Notes under the pieces: model-generated
Seen by the model: the letters and a program-made list of their open reading frames with translations, nothing else
Told to the model about the DNA's origin: nothing
The model's database searches: none
Assembly (NCBI GenBank): GCA_029953615.1
Contig: CP124529.1
Location: 558,001 to 622,000 of the forward strand
Length of the DNA stretch: 64,000 nucleotides
Origin: Pseudomonas putida
GTDB lineage: Bacteria; Pseudomonadota; Gammaproteobacteria; Pseudomonadales; Pseudomonadaceae
Reading direction: 5' to 3'
Position numbers and translations under genes: made by a program
In this document: one piece after another, positions 1-11,518 of the stretch
Position numbering within the stretch: the first letter of the stretch is position 1
Layout: every line of letters starts with the position of its first letter

Positions 1-1864
<1,864 letters not shown>

Positions 1865-1871
1865 TTATCGC

Positions 1872-1979
1872 CTGTGCCGGCCTCTTCGCGGGCTTGCCCG
1901 CTCCCACTGGGACACCACGAGCCTCAAGGGCAGTGATGTACCTGTGGGAGCGGGCAAGCCCGCGAAGAGGCCGGCACAG
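1872..1979. repeat. REP inverted pair
   Basis: Two perfectly complementary 35-base arms (1872-1906 and 1945-1979) carry the P. putida-type REP core GGGAGCGGGCAAGCCCGC. They lie between zipA and ligA and could form a large hairpin in the ligA leader. Confidence 0.9.
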
Positions 1980-2038
1980 ACAACTACAACACCCGAACCG
2001 ACCAGCACGCCCTCAGGCTGCTCTTTCGTCTGGATCTG

Positions 2039-2929
2039 TCAGCGCTTCTGGGTCAGCGCACGGCGCTCGAACTCGACGATGCGCTGGCGGTAGTGCTCGA
2101 TGGTCTGGGCGGTCAGCACGCTGCGCTGGTCGTCCTTGAGTTCACCGTTCAGTTCGTGGGCCAGCTTGCGCGCCGCGGCCACCATCACGTCGAAGGCCTG
2201 CTTCGGATGACGCGGGCCCGGCAGGCCGAGGAAGAAGCTCACCGCGCGGGTGCTGAAGTGGTCGATGTCGTCAAGGTCGAACACGCCAGGCTTGACGGCA
2301 TTGGCCATGGAGAACAGCACTTCGCCGTGGCCGGCCATGCTCTCGTGACGGTGGAAGATGTCCATTTCGCCGAAGCGCAGGCCGCTTTCCAGAATGTTCT
2401 GCAGCAGCGCCGGGCCCTTGAAACCGCCCTCGTCGCGGGAGATCACGCTGATCACCAGCACTTCTTCGGCCGGCGGCAACTCCTTGACGCTGCTGCTGGC
2501 AGGCGCCGCACCGTTGCTGCGGGTATTTTCCGCGGCAAAGTCGTCATCGCTGTCGGCAAACAGGTCGGGTTCGCGTGGATCGGCGCTCAGGTTCAGGTCA
2601 CCCTGCTGCGCATCTGCAGCAGCGGTGGCACGCTTGCCGCGCTTGTTGGCCTTGGCCGGTTTGGGCTCGCGCTCGCGATCACGCGCAGAAGCGCTGAGCG
2701 ACGGCAGGTCGCTTTCGTCCAGCTCAGGCTCCTTGTGGGTATCCAGCACGCGCGACGGGCCAAGCACTTCGGCGTTGCCCTCTTCGTCCGGCAGGTTGGA
2801 ATAACTGCGATCCAGACGGAATTTCAACTTGCCTTTCCCGCCGCGCATGCGGCGCCAGCCGTCGAAAAGAATCCCGGCAATGACAATGATGCCGATGACG
2901 ATCAGCCACTCGCGCAGACCGATTTCCAT
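2039..2929 (-). CDS. zipA: Cell division protein ZipA
   Basis: Inner-membrane anchor that tethers FtsZ to the membrane during septation. The ATG at 2929 gives 296 residues. It starts directly with a single N-terminal transmembrane segment (about residues 5-24, rich in I, V, G), followed by a charged and proline/alanine-rich linker. The C-terminal FtsZ-binding domain (roughly residues 165-290) includes the run MDIFHRH and LPGP. An in-frame start 20 codons upstream would put a non-typical sequence before the membrane segment, so it was not used. The neighbours smc and ligA match the usual Pseudomonas order. Confidence 0.94.
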   Translation of the reverse strand: MEIGLREWLIVIGIIVIAGILFDGWRRMRGGKGKLKFRLDRSYSNLPDEEGNAEVLGPSRVLDTHKEPELDESDLPSLSASARDREREPKPAKANKRGKRATAAADAQQGDLNLSADPREPDLFADSDDDFAAENTRSNGAAPASSSVKELPPAEEVLVISVISRDEGGFKGPALLQNILESGLRFGEMDIFHRHESMAGHGEVLFSMANAVKPGVFDLDDIDHFSTRAVSFFLGLPGPRHPKQAFDVMVAAARKLAHELNGELKDDQRSVLTAQTIEHYRQRIVEFERRALTQKR

Positions 2930-3134
2930 GTAATCCCGTGCCTCTATAAAAATATGCTTGAAAACAAAGGGTTCAAAGCCCTTTAACACGTGGCGCCAAC
3001 TCTATGTTCTGACAGGCGTTTTACCCACGCAAAAAACGAGTGACATTAAGCTAGCACGACCAAAGACAACTTTACACCGTCTGTCGCACATGGCGGGGGC
3101 ATTTCGCTACAGAATATGCCCTTATCGTCGAGCA

Positions 3135-6100
3135 TCAGGCGTCGACCATGGCCATGGCCTCCTCCACATCGACGGCAACCAGCCGTGAACAACCCGGTTC
3201 ATGCATGGTCACCCCCATCAATTGATCCGCCATCTCCATGGCAATCTTGTTATGGGTGATGTAGATGAACTGCACGCTTTCACTCATTTCCTTTACCAGA
3301 CGGGCGTAACGCCCGACGTTGGCATCGTCCAGCGGCGCGTCGACCTCGTCGAGCATGCAGAACGGTGCGGGGTTCAACTTGAAGATGGCAAACACCAGCG
3401 CCAATGCGGTCAGTGCCTTCTCGCCGCCGGACAGCAGATGGATGGTGCTGTTCTTCTTGCCCGGTGGTCGCGCCATGATCGTCACCCCTGTATCGAGTAG
3501 ATCTTCGCCCGTCAGTTCCAGATAAGCGCTGCCACCACCGAAAACTTTTGGGAAAAGTGCCTGTAATCCGGCATTTATCTGATCAAAGGTATCCTTGAAG
3601 CGGTTGCGGGTTTCCTTGTCGATCTTGCGAATGACGTTTTCCAGGGTCTCCAGGGCTTCGACCAGGTCGGCGTCCTGGGCGTCCAGGTAGCGCTTGCGCT
3701 CGGACTGCTGCTCGTACTCTTCGATGGCCGCCAGGTTGATCGCCCCCAGGCGCTGGATACGCGCCTCGAGCTGCTCCAGCTCCTGTTCGGTACCCTGCTC
3801 GCTGGCCTCGGCCTCGAGAGTGGCGAGCACACCTTGCAGGTCGTAGCCGTCGGCCAGCAACTGCTCCTGCAAGGTCTTGCGCCGCACATCCAGTCCCTGG
3901 CACTCCAGGCGCAGTTGCTCCAGCTGGCCGCGCAGCAACTGGGCCTGCTGCTCGGCCTGGGTGCGGCGTTTCTCGGCATCACGCAGTTCGCGGTCGGCTT
4001 CGTCCATGTGCAGGCGGGCCTGGCGCATTTCCTCGTCGACGCTCATGCGCCGCTCCAGCAGCTCTTCCAGCTTCAGGCGCAGTTCTTCCTGCGGGGCCTC
4101 GCCTTCTTCCAGGTTCAGGCTCAGTTGCTCCTGGCGCTCGGTCAGGCGCGCGGCCTGCTGTTCCAGGCGCTCGAGGGCCTGCCGAGTGGAGTCGTGCTGG
4201 GCGCGCAGCGAGCCCAGGCGCACAGCCAGCTGGTGGGCATGGTCCTTGTGCTGGCGGGCCTCCTGGCGCACGCGATCGAGGCTCTCGCGCAGGGTGTCGC
4301 GGCGGGCCATCAATTGCTCGCGCTGCTCGGTGTCCTGGGCCATAAGTTCCAGGGCTTCCTGCAGCAGCAAGCGGGCTTCGCCCAGTTGCTCGTGCTCCAG
4401 GGTACGCTGTTCTTCCAGTTCGGCCAGCTCCTCCTGCAGGCGTCGGCGGCGCAGCTCGACCTGCTCGGCACGCGCACGGCTGGCCGACAGGCTGGCTTTC
4501 AACTCGCCATGCAGGCGGTTTTCTTCCTGAGTACGACGGCGCAACTGTTCACGCTCTTCTTCCAGGTCCAGCTGCTGCTCGCGCAGGGCCTGCAGGTGCT
4601 GCTCCAACTGCTCCAGCACCGCTTCCTGCTGCCGTTGCTCCTGGCCCAGGCGCTCGATCTCCTGGCTGCGGGCCAGCATGCCGCCTTCGGCTTCGCCGCC
4701 ACGACGCACCCGCAGGAAGTGGCGGCCAACCCAGTAGCCATCGCGGCTGACCAGACTCTGGCCGTTGTTGAGCGACGCCCGCTGTGCCAGCGCCTGGGCC
4801 AGGCTTTCCACGGGCTTGACCTGGCCCAGCCACGGCGCCAGGTCGACACGGCCTTCGACCTTTTCCAGCAGGCTTCCGGGCAGCGACGAGCCGCCACCAC
4901 TGACCACCAGCAAGCGCAACTCGCCCTGCTCCAGGCCAGCAAAATCGAGGTTGTCGAGGTTGTCCACCAGCACAGCCTGCAGATCGGCGCCGAGCACGGT
5001 TTCTACCGCAAGCTCCCAGCCCGGCTCTACCCGCAACCCTTCAGCCAGGCGCGGCTGTTGCTCCAGGCCTTGGCCCTGCAGCCAGTCCGCAGCCCCTGCG
5101 CCCGGCTCCAGGGCGGCCTGCTGCAAGGCTTCGAGCGAGGCCAGGCGGCCGCCCAGGCGTTGCAGGTCGCCTTGCGCCTGCTGTTGAGCCTGGGCGGCCT
5201 GTTGCAGTTGCTCACGTGCGCTTTCCAGGCGCTGGACCACCTGCTCTTCAGACAACTGCAACTCTTCCAGCGACATTTCGCTGCTGGCCAGCTGCTCGGC
5301 CAGTTCGAGCATGGCCGCATCCTGCGGGTCGCTGCCTAGCAACTCGCGCTCTTCGCCCAGCTTGCGCTGGCGCTCGGCCTGGCGTTCCAGGCTGGCTTCC
5401 AGCTGCTGCAGGCGCGCCTGCTGCACTTCGGCCTGGCGGCGCGGCTCGGCAGAACGGCTGTTGAAGCTGTCCCACTGTTCCTGCCAGCCATGCATGCCCA
5501 GCTCGGCCTCTTCAAGGGCCGCGGCAGCTTCTTCGGCAGCAGCCAGGGTCATTTCCTGCTCGGGTTCGAGCATGGCCAGCTCTTCACCCAGGGTAGCCAG
5601 CAGGGTTCGGTCGTGGCCCAGGTGCGATTCGGTCTCCAGGCGCGTGCGCTCGGCTTCCTTGAAGTCATCCTGCAACTGGCGCAGGCGCTGCTGGCCATGC
5701 TGGATGCTCTGCTCGACCCGGGCGATATCACCGGCCACCGAGTAGAAGCGGCCCTGCACCTGGTTGAAGCGTTCGGACAACTCGTGATGGCCGTCGCGCA
5801 GGCGTTCGATGCTGGCATCGGCATTGCGCTGCTCGGCCACCAGCGCCTCATGAGACACATCCTGCTCGCCGATTACCACCTCGCGCTGGCGCACCCGTTC
5901 GTCCAGATCACGCCAGCGCAACGCCGACAGGCGCGCTTTCAACTGGCGTTCATGGGCCTTGTATTCACGGTACTTTTCGGCTGCCTGGGCCTGGCGATGC
6001 AGGCGCTCCAGCTGGCGCTCCAGCTCTTCGCGCAGGTCGGTCAGGCGCGCCAGGTTTTCCTGGGTGCGGCGGATGCGGCTCTCGGTTTCACGACGGCGTT

Positions 6101-6623
6101 CCTTGTACTTGGAAATGCCGGCGGCTTCCTCGATGAAGTTGCGCAGTTCCTCGGGCTTGGCCTCGATCAGTTTGGAAATCATGCCCTGTTCGATGATCGA
6201 GTAGCTGCGCGGCCCCAGGCCGGTGCCGAGGAAGATGTCGGTGATATCGCGCCGACGGCACTTGGTACCGTTGAGGTAGTAGCTGTTCTGCCCGTCGCGG
6301 GTGACCTTGCGGCGGATCGAGATCTCGGCGTAGGCAGCATATTCGCCGACCAACGTGGTTTCGCTGTTGTCGAACACCAGTTCGATGCTGGCCTGGCTTA
6401 CCGGCTTGCGGCCGCTGGAGCCGTTGAAGATGACGTCGGTCATCGACTCGCCGCGCAGGTTCTTCGCCGAACTTTCGCCCATCACCCAGCGTACGGCGTC
6501 GATGATGTTGGACTTGCCACAGCCATTGGGGCCGACCACGGCCGCCATGTTGCTGGGGAAGTTGACCGTGGTCGGGTCGACGAACGACTTGAACCCGGCC
6601 AGGCGAATGCACTTCAGGCGCAT
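3135..6623 (-). CDS. smc: Chromosome segregation ATPase SMC
   Basis: Structural maintenance of chromosomes protein of 1162 residues, the usual size. The Walker A motif GPNGCGKS lies at residues 31-38. Two long coiled coils very rich in Q, E, L and R flank a hinge around residues 500-640. The C-terminal head has the ABC signature LSGGEKAL and the Walker B/D-loop run MLDEVDAPLDD. It works with ScpA/ScpB to compact and segregate the nucleoid. The ATG at 6623 is only 3 bases downstream of the GntR gene stop codon, so the two are probably cotranscribed. Confidence 0.97.
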   Translation of the reverse strand: MRLKCIRLAGFKSFVDPTTVNFPSNMAAVVGPNGCGKSNIIDAVRWVMGESSAKNLRGESMTDVIFNGSSGRKPVSQASIELVFDNSETTLVGEYAAYAEISIRRKVTRDGQNSYYLNGTKCRRRDITDIFLGTGLGPRSYSIIEQGMISKLIEAKPEELRNFIEEAAGISKYKERRRETESRIRRTQENLARLTDLREELERQLERLHRQAQAAEKYREYKAHERQLKARLSALRWRDLDERVRQREVVIGEQDVSHEALVAEQRNADASIERLRDGHHELSERFNQVQGRFYSVAGDIARVEQSIQHGQQRLRQLQDDFKEAERTRLETESHLGHDRTLLATLGEELAMLEPEQEMTLAAAEEAAAALEEAELGMHGWQEQWDSFNSRSAEPRRQAEVQQARLQQLEASLERQAERQRKLGEERELLGSDPQDAAMLELAEQLASSEMSLEELQLSEEQVVQRLESAREQLQQAAQAQQQAQGDLQRLGGRLASLEALQQAALEPGAGAADWLQGQGLEQQPRLAEGLRVEPGWELAVETVLGADLQAVLVDNLDNLDFAGLEQGELRLLVVSGGGSSLPGSLLEKVEGRVDLAPWLGQVKPVESLAQALAQRASLNNGQSLVSRDGYWVGRHFLRVRRGGEAEGGMLARSQEIERLGQEQRQQEAVLEQLEQHLQALREQQLDLEEEREQLRRRTQEENRLHGELKASLSASRARAEQVELRRRRLQEELAELEEQRTLEHEQLGEARLLLQEALELMAQDTEQREQLMARRDTLRESLDRVRQEARQHKDHAHQLAVRLGSLRAQHDSTRQALERLEQQAARLTERQEQLSLNLEEGEAPQEELRLKLEELLERRMSVDEEMRQARLHMDEADRELRDAEKRRTQAEQQAQLLRGQLEQLRLECQGLDVRRKTLQEQLLADGYDLQGVLATLEAEASEQGTEQELEQLEARIQRLGAINLAAIEEYEQQSERKRYLDAQDADLVEALETLENVIRKIDKETRNRFKDTFDQINAGLQALFPKVFGGGSAYLELTGEDLLDTGVTIMARPPGKKNSTIHLLSGGEKALTALALVFAIFKLNPAPFCMLDEVDAPLDDANVGRYARLVKEMSESVQFIYITHNKIAMEMADQLMGVTMHEPGCSRLVAVDVEEAMAMVDA

Positions 6624-6626
6624 CGG

Positions 6627-7286
6627 TCAGCCTCGGGCCAACGCCGCCAGCACCAGTTCGCAGCTGCGCTGGCCATAGGCGGTGAGCACCTCGCGAATGC
6701 GCGGCAGGTCACGGGCGACCACGGCGTCGAGCAGGCGGGCGAACAGGTCCAGATAGTCGATCATGCTGGCCTGGCGCTGGTCCAGCGACAGGTAGTAGGC
6801 GCGGCTCATGGCCGGCTGCAGGTTTTCAACGGTTTCCTGCAGGAACGGGTTGTCGGCGAACGGATACGCCGCCCGCATGACCGCAAAGCTGTCGGCGACG
6901 AAAGCCTTGATGTCCAGCTGGTCATGGGCCCGCTGCAGGCGCTGCTGGATGTCCAGGAAGGGGCGCAGGTCGGCATCGGTGCGCCATTTTTGCGCAACCG
7001 CGTTACCCAGCAGGATGTAGAACTCGCTCATCAGGGCACACAGGCTGCGCACACTGCGCTCGTCGAGTTCGGTCACGTGGGCACCCCGGCGCGGCAGGAT
7101 CGCCACCAGGTGGCGACGCTCGAGGATCAGCAGCGCCTCGCGCACCGAGCCACGGCTGACGTTGAGTGCCTGGGTGACCTTCTGCTCCTGGATACGCTCG
7201 CCTGGCGCCAGTTCGCCACGGATGATGCGTTCGGCCAGGTAATCGGCAATCTGCTCGGAGAGGCTGTCCGGGGCCTTGAACGTCAT
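6627..7286 (-). CDS. GntR-family (FCD) transcriptional regulator
   Basis: Protein of 219 residues with an N-terminal winged helix-turn-helix (about residues 10-75, with VSRGSVREALLILE) and an all-helical FCD ligand domain behind it. It lies divergently from xdhA, sharing the 268-base promoter region, and directly upstream of smc. P. aeruginosa carries a GntR gene at the same place. Control of xanthine dehydrogenase expression is a reasonable inference from position; the ligand cannot be told from sequence. Confidence 0.9.
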   Translation of the reverse strand: MTFKAPDSLSEQIADYLAERIIRGELAPGERIQEQKVTQALNVSRGSVREALLILERRHLVAILPRRGAHVTELDERSVRSLCALMSEFYILLGNAVAQKWRTDADLRPFLDIQQRLQRAHDQLDIKAFVADSFAVMRAAYPFADNPFLQETVENLQPAMSRAYYLSLDQRQASMIDYLDLFARLLDAVVARDLPRIREVLTAYGQRSCELVLAALARG

Positions 7287-7375
7287 GGTTTTCCTTCAAA
7301 ATCATTGAACTGGGCACAAGTGGCGGATTGTAGCGTACTTGCCCGGTAATCGCGCAGAGGGGCCTGGCGGTTTAT

Positions 7376-7391
7376 TTGACCTGCAAGACAA
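7376..7391. promoter_or_regulatory. Operator-like box TTGAC-N6-GACAA upstream of xdhA
   Basis: TTGACCTGCAAGACAA is one of three copies in the GntR-xdhA intergenic region of an imperfect palindrome, YTGAC-N6-GTCAA. It resembles the E. coli RutR box (TTGACCAnnTGGTCAA). Binding is inferred. Confidence 0.4.
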
Positions 7392-7463
7392 CCAGGCACC
7401 CGGCGCGATCTATGCTTGGGATATGGGCAATGTGCGCGGCCGGGCTTGTACATGAGCAATTTC

Positions 7464-7479
7464 TTGACCTTTGAGTCAG
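7464..7479. promoter_or_regulatory. Operator-like box TTGAC-N6-GTCAG upstream of xdhA
   Basis: TTGACCTTTGAGTCAG is the second copy of the YTGAC-N6-GTCAA motif before xdhA. It begins 23 bases before the third copy, about two helical turns, so the pair would face the same side of the helix. Confidence 0.45.
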
Positions 7480-7486
7480 AAAAATA

Positions 7487-7516
7487 TTGACCTGCTGGAC
7501 AGCTCTTGCTTAGAGT
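7487..7516 (+). promoter_or_regulatory. Candidate sigma-70 promoter of xdhA overlapping a third operator-like box
   Basis: TTGACC at 7487-7492 and TAGAGT at 7511-7516 are separated by 18 bases and look like -35 and -10 elements, about 40 bases before the xdhA start. The -35 is also the first half of TTGACCTGCTGGACAG (7487-7502), a weaker copy of the palindrome, so binding there would block the polymerase. Because TTGAC is itself a -35 word, this copy alone is weak evidence. Confidence 0.4.
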
Positions 7517-7554
7517 CCGCCCAACAACAATAAAACCATTGCGAGGCCATCCCC

Positions 7555-9009
7555 GTGATCCAGTTTCTCGTCAACCAGGAGCTGCGTAATGAGCACGCCC
7601 TGGACCCGAACATGACGGTGCTGCAGTACCTGCGTGAGCACCTGGGCAAACCTGGCACCAAGGAGGGCTGCGCCAGCGGTGACTGCGGCGCGTGCACCGT
7701 GGTGGTGGGCGAACTGACCCAGGACGACCAGGGCAACGACAGCCTGCGCTACCGCAGCCTCAACTCGTGCCTGACCTTCGTTTCGTCACTGCACGGCAAG
7801 CAACTGATCAGCGTCGAGGGGCTCAAGCACCAGGGCCAGCTGCACAGCGTGCAACAGGCCATGGCCGATTGCCATGGCTCACAGTGCGGCTTCTGCACGC
7901 CAGGCTTCGTCATGTCGCTGTTTGCCCTGCAGAAGAACAGCAGCGGCCCTGATCTGCACCAGGCCCAGGAAGCCCTGGCCGGCAACCTGTGCCGTTGCAC
8001 CGGCTACCGGCCGATCCTCGATGCCGCCGAGCAGAGCTGCCGCCAGCCCTGCCGCGACCAGTTCGATGCCCAGCAGGCGCAGACCATAAGCCGCCTCAAG
8101 GCCATTGCACCCACCCAGACCGGCGAACTGAACAGCGGCGACAAGCGCTGCCTGGTGCCGCTGACCGTGGCCGACCTGGCCGACCTGTACAGCTCGCACC
8201 CCGAAGCGCGGCTGCTGGCCGGCGGTACCGACCTGGCCCTGGAAGTCACGCAGTTCCACAAGACCTTACCGGTGATGATCTACGTCGGCCACGTGGCCGA
8301 GCTCAAGCGCATCGAGAAAACCGCCAGCCACCTGGAAATCGGCGCCGCCACCCCGCTCACCGATTGCTACGGCGCACTGAACGAGGAATACCCGGACTTC
8401 GGCGCCCTGCTGCACCGCTTCGCCTCGCTGCAGATCCGCAACCAGGGCACCCTCGGCGGCAATATCGGCAACGCTTCGCCAATCGGCGACTCGCCCCCCC
8501 TGCTGATTGCCCTGGATGCGCAGATCGTCCTGCGCCAGGGCGAGCGCCAGCGGGTGATGCCGCTGGAAGACTACTTCATCGACTACCGCATCACTGCCCG
8601 CCAGGACAGCGAGTTCATCGAGAAGATCATCGTGCCGCGCGCCACCAGCGACTGGGCGTTCCGCGCCTATAAAGTGTCCAAGCGCCTGGACGATGACATT
8701 TCCGCCGTATGCGGTGCCTTCAACCTCAGCATCGAAGACGGCGTGGTCAGCGGTGTGCGCATCGCCTTCGGCGGCATGGCGGCGATCCCCAAGCGGGCCC
8801 GTGCCTGCGAAGCAGCGCTGCGCGGCAAGCCGTGGAACCAGGCTGCCATCGAGCGGGCCTGCCAAGCCTTGGCCGAGGACTTCACCCCGCTCAGCGACTT
8901 CCGCGCCAGCAAGGAATACCGCCTGCTGACCGCGCAGAACCTGCTGCGCAAGTACTTCATCGAACAGCAAACGCCGCACATCGAGACCCGGGTGACCGCT
9001 TATGTCTAA
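7555..9009 (+). CDS. xdhA: Xanthine dehydrogenase small subunit XdhA (2Fe-2S/FAD)
   Basis: Iron-sulfur and FAD subunit of the XdhAB complex that oxidises hypoxanthine and xanthine to urate with NAD+. GTG start preceded by GCGAGG; 484 residues. The N-terminal ferredoxin domain has C39, C44 and C47 (GCASGDCGAC). The second cluster domain has QCGFCTPGF and NLCRCTGYRP. The FAD domain (about 180-350) has LLAGGTDLAL and NIGNASPIGD, and a CO-dehydrogenase flavoprotein C-terminal domain follows. It overlaps xdhB by 8 bases, indicating translational coupling. Confidence 0.97.
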   Translation: MIQFLVNQELRNEHALDPNMTVLQYLREHLGKPGTKEGCASGDCGACTVVVGELTQDDQGNDSLRYRSLNSCLTFVSSLHGKQLISVEGLKHQGQLHSVQQAMADCHGSQCGFCTPGFVMSLFALQKNSSGPDLHQAQEALAGNLCRCTGYRPILDAAEQSCRQPCRDQFDAQQAQTISRLKAIAPTQTGELNSGDKRCLVPLTVADLADLYSSHPEARLLAGGTDLALEVTQFHKTLPVMIYVGHVAELKRIEKTASHLEIGAATPLTDCYGALNEEYPDFGALLHRFASLQIRNQGTLGGNIGNASPIGDSPPLLIALDAQIVLRQGERQRVMPLEDYFIDYRITARQDSEFIEKIIVPRATSDWAFRAYKVSKRLDDDISAVCGAFNLSIEDGVVSGVRIAFGGMAAIPKRARACEAALRGKPWNQAAIERACQALAEDFTPLSDFRASKEYRLLTAQNLLRKYFIEQQTPHIETRVTAYV

Positions 9010-11401
9010 CCATCACGTAGCCAAGAGCCAGGCCGAGATGGCCGAACTGTTCAGCCAGGACCTGACCACCGGGGTCGGCCGCAGCGTCAAGCACGACAGT
9101 GCTGACAAGCATGTGTCCGGTGAGGCCATATATATCGATGACCGCCTGGAATTCCCCAACCAGCTGCACGTCTATGCCCGCACCGCTGACCGCGCCCATG
9201 CGCGCATCCTGCGCATCGACACCACGCCGTGCTATGCCTTCGAGGGTGTGCGCATCGCCATCACCCACGAAGACATCCCTGGCCTCAAGGACATCGGCCC
9301 GGTGGTGGCCGGCGACCCGCTGCTGGCCATCGACAAGGTCGAGTTCTTCGGCCAGCCGGTGCTCGCCGTGGCCGCCCGCGACCTCGACACCGCACGCCGT
9401 GCGGCCATGGCCGCCATCGTCGAGTATGAAGACCTGGAGCCTGTGCTGGATGTGGTAGAGGCGTTCCGCAAGAAGCACTTCGTACTCGACAGCCACACCC
9501 ACCAGCGTGGCGATTCCGCTGCAGCCCTGGCCAGTGCCCCGCACCGCATCCAGGGCACCCTGCACATCGGTGGCCAGGAGCACTTCTACCTGGAAACGCA
9601 GATTTCCTCGGTGATGCCCACCGAAGACGGCGGCATGATCGTCTACTGCTCCACGCAAAACCCTACCGAAGTGCAGAAGCTGGTCGCTGAAGTCCTTGAT
9701 GTACCCATGAACAAGGTGGTGCTGGACATGCGCCGCATGGGCGGCGGCTTTGGCGGCAAGGAAACCCAGGCCGCCAGCCCGGCGTGCCTGTGCGCGGTAG
9801 TAGCGCGCCTGACCGGCCAGCCGACCAAGATGCGCCTGCCGCGGGTCGAAGACATGACCATGACCGGCAAGCGCCACCCGTTCTATGTCGAGTACGACGT
9901 GGGCTTCGACGATGACGGGCGCCTGCACGGCATCAACTTCGACCTGGCCGGCAACTGCGGCTATTCCCCCGACCTGTCCGGTTCGATCGTCGACCGCGCC
10001 ATGTTCCACTCCGACAACGCCTACTACCTGGGCGATGCCACCGTGCACGGCCACCGCTGCAAGACCAACACCGCCTCCAACACCGCCTACCGCGGCTTCG
10101 GCGGGCCACAGGGGATGGTCGCCATCGAGCAGGTGATGGACCACATCGCCCGCCACCTCGGCCGTGACCCGCTGGCGGTACGCAAGGCCAACTATTACGG
10201 CAAGACCGAGCGCAACGTCACCCACTACTACCAGACCGTCGAGCACAACATGCTCGAAGAGATGACCGCCGAACTGGAGGCCAGCAGTGACTACGCCGAG
10301 CGCCGCGAATCGATCCGCCGCTTCAACGCCAACAGCCCGGTCCTGAAGAAAGGCCTGGCGCTGACGCCGGTCAAGTTCGGCATTTCGTTCACCGCCACCT
10401 TCCTCAACCAGGCCGGTGCGCTGATCCATATCTATACCGACGGCAGCATTCACCTGAACCACGGCGGCACCGAAATGGGCCAGGGCCTGAACACCAAGGT
10501 GGCGCAGGTGGTGGCGCAGATCTTCCAGGTCGACTTCAGCCGCATCCAGATCACCGCCACCAATACCGACAAGGTGCCCAACACCTCGCCGACCGCCGCC
10601 TCCAGCGGTGCCGACCTGAACGGCAAGGCGGCACAGAATGCGGCGGAAATCCTCAAGAAGCGCCTGACCGAGTTCGCCGCGCGGCACTACCAGGTGACCG
10701 AGGAAGACGTCGAGTTCCGCAACGGCCATGTGCGCGTGCGCGACCAGATCGTCAGCTTCGAGCAGTTGGTGCAGCAGGCCTACTTCGCCCAGGTGTCACT
10801 GTCCAGCACCGGCTTCTACCGCACGCCGAAGATCTACTACGACCGCAGCCAGGCGCGCGGCAGGCCGTTCTATTACTTCGCCTTCGGTGCTGCCTGCGTG
10901 GAAGTGGTGGTCGACACCCTGACCGGCGAATACAAGATGCTGCGCGCCGACATCCTGCACGATGTGGGTGATTCGCTGAACCCGGCCATCGACATCGGCC
11001 AGGTCGAAGGCGGCTTCATCCAGGGCATGGGCTGGCTGACCACCGAAGAGCTCGTGTGGAACGCCAAGGGCAAGCTGATGACCAACGGCCCGGCCAGCTA
11101 CAAGATCCCGGCAGTGGCCGACATGCCGCTGGATTTGCGGGTAAAGCTGGTGGAGAACCGCAAGAACCCGGAAGACACCGTGTTCCATTCCAAGGCCGTG
11201 GGCGAGCCGCCTTTCATGCTCGGCATCGCCGCCTGGTGCGCGATCAAGGACGCCGTGGCCAGTATCGCTGACTACCGTGTGCAGCCGCAGGTGGACGCGC
11301 CGGCGACGCCGGAGCGGGTGTTGTGGGGTTGCGAGCAGATGCGCAAGGCGGTGGCCCAGCAGCAACCGACTGAACAGGAACTGGAAACCGTCACCCACTG
11401 A
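9002..11401 (+). CDS. xdhB: Xanthine dehydrogenase large subunit XdhB (molybdopterin)
   Basis: Molybdenum-cofactor subunit carrying the active site for purine hydroxylation; 799 residues, full length. Molybdopterin contacts are seen as GGGFGGKE and RGFGGPQG, and the glutamine-rich loop as EMGQGLNTKV. The catalytic base glutamate is at residue 735 in the GEPPFMLG motif. It pairs with XdhA and needs XdhC, encoded just downstream, to receive sulfurated Mo cofactor. Confidence 0.97.
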   Translation: MSNHHVAKSQAEMAELFSQDLTTGVGRSVKHDSADKHVSGEAIYIDDRLEFPNQLHVYARTADRAHARILRIDTTPCYAFEGVRIAITHEDIPGLKDIGPVVAGDPLLAIDKVEFFGQPVLAVAARDLDTARRAAMAAIVEYEDLEPVLDVVEAFRKKHFVLDSHTHQRGDSAAALASAPHRIQGTLHIGGQEHFYLETQISSVMPTEDGGMIVYCSTQNPTEVQKLVAEVLDVPMNKVVLDMRRMGGGFGGKETQAASPACLCAVVARLTGQPTKMRLPRVEDMTMTGKRHPFYVEYDVGFDDDGRLHGINFDLAGNCGYSPDLSGSIVDRAMFHSDNAYYLGDATVHGHRCKTNTASNTAYRGFGGPQGMVAIEQVMDHIARHLGRDPLAVRKANYYGKTERNVTHYYQTVEHNMLEEMTAELEASSDYAERRESIRRFNANSPVLKKGLALTPVKFGISFTATFLNQAGALIHIYTDGSIHLNHGGTEMGQGLNTKVAQVVAQIFQVDFSRIQITATNTDKVPNTSPTAASSGADLNGKAAQNAAEILKKRLTEFAARHYQVTEEDVEFRNGHVRVRDQIVSFEQLVQQAYFAQVSLSSTGFYRTPKIYYDRSQARGRPFYYFAFGAACVEVVVDTLTGEYKMLRADILHDVGDSLNPAIDIGQVEGGFIQGMGWLTTEELVWNAKGKLMTNGPASYKIPAVADMPLDLRVKLVENRKNPEDTVFHSKAVGEPPFMLGIAAWCAIKDAVASIADYRVQPQVDAPATPERVLWGCEQMRKAVAQQQPTEQELETVTH

Positions 11402-11413
11402 CAGTGAGGATCT

Positions 11414-11487
11414 CTGTGGGAGCGGGCGTGCCCGCGAATGCGATGGTGGCTTGACCGCCCTATTCGCGGGCGCGCCCGCTCCCACAG
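11414..11487. repeat. REP inverted pair
   Basis: Two facing REP cores (GGGAGCGGGCGTGCCCGC and its complement) between xdhB and xdhC. A hairpin here could lower xdhC expression relative to xdhAB. Confidence 0.88.
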
Positions 11488-11518
11488 GGTCTGCGGCACG
11501 ACACAGAGAGGTTGCATC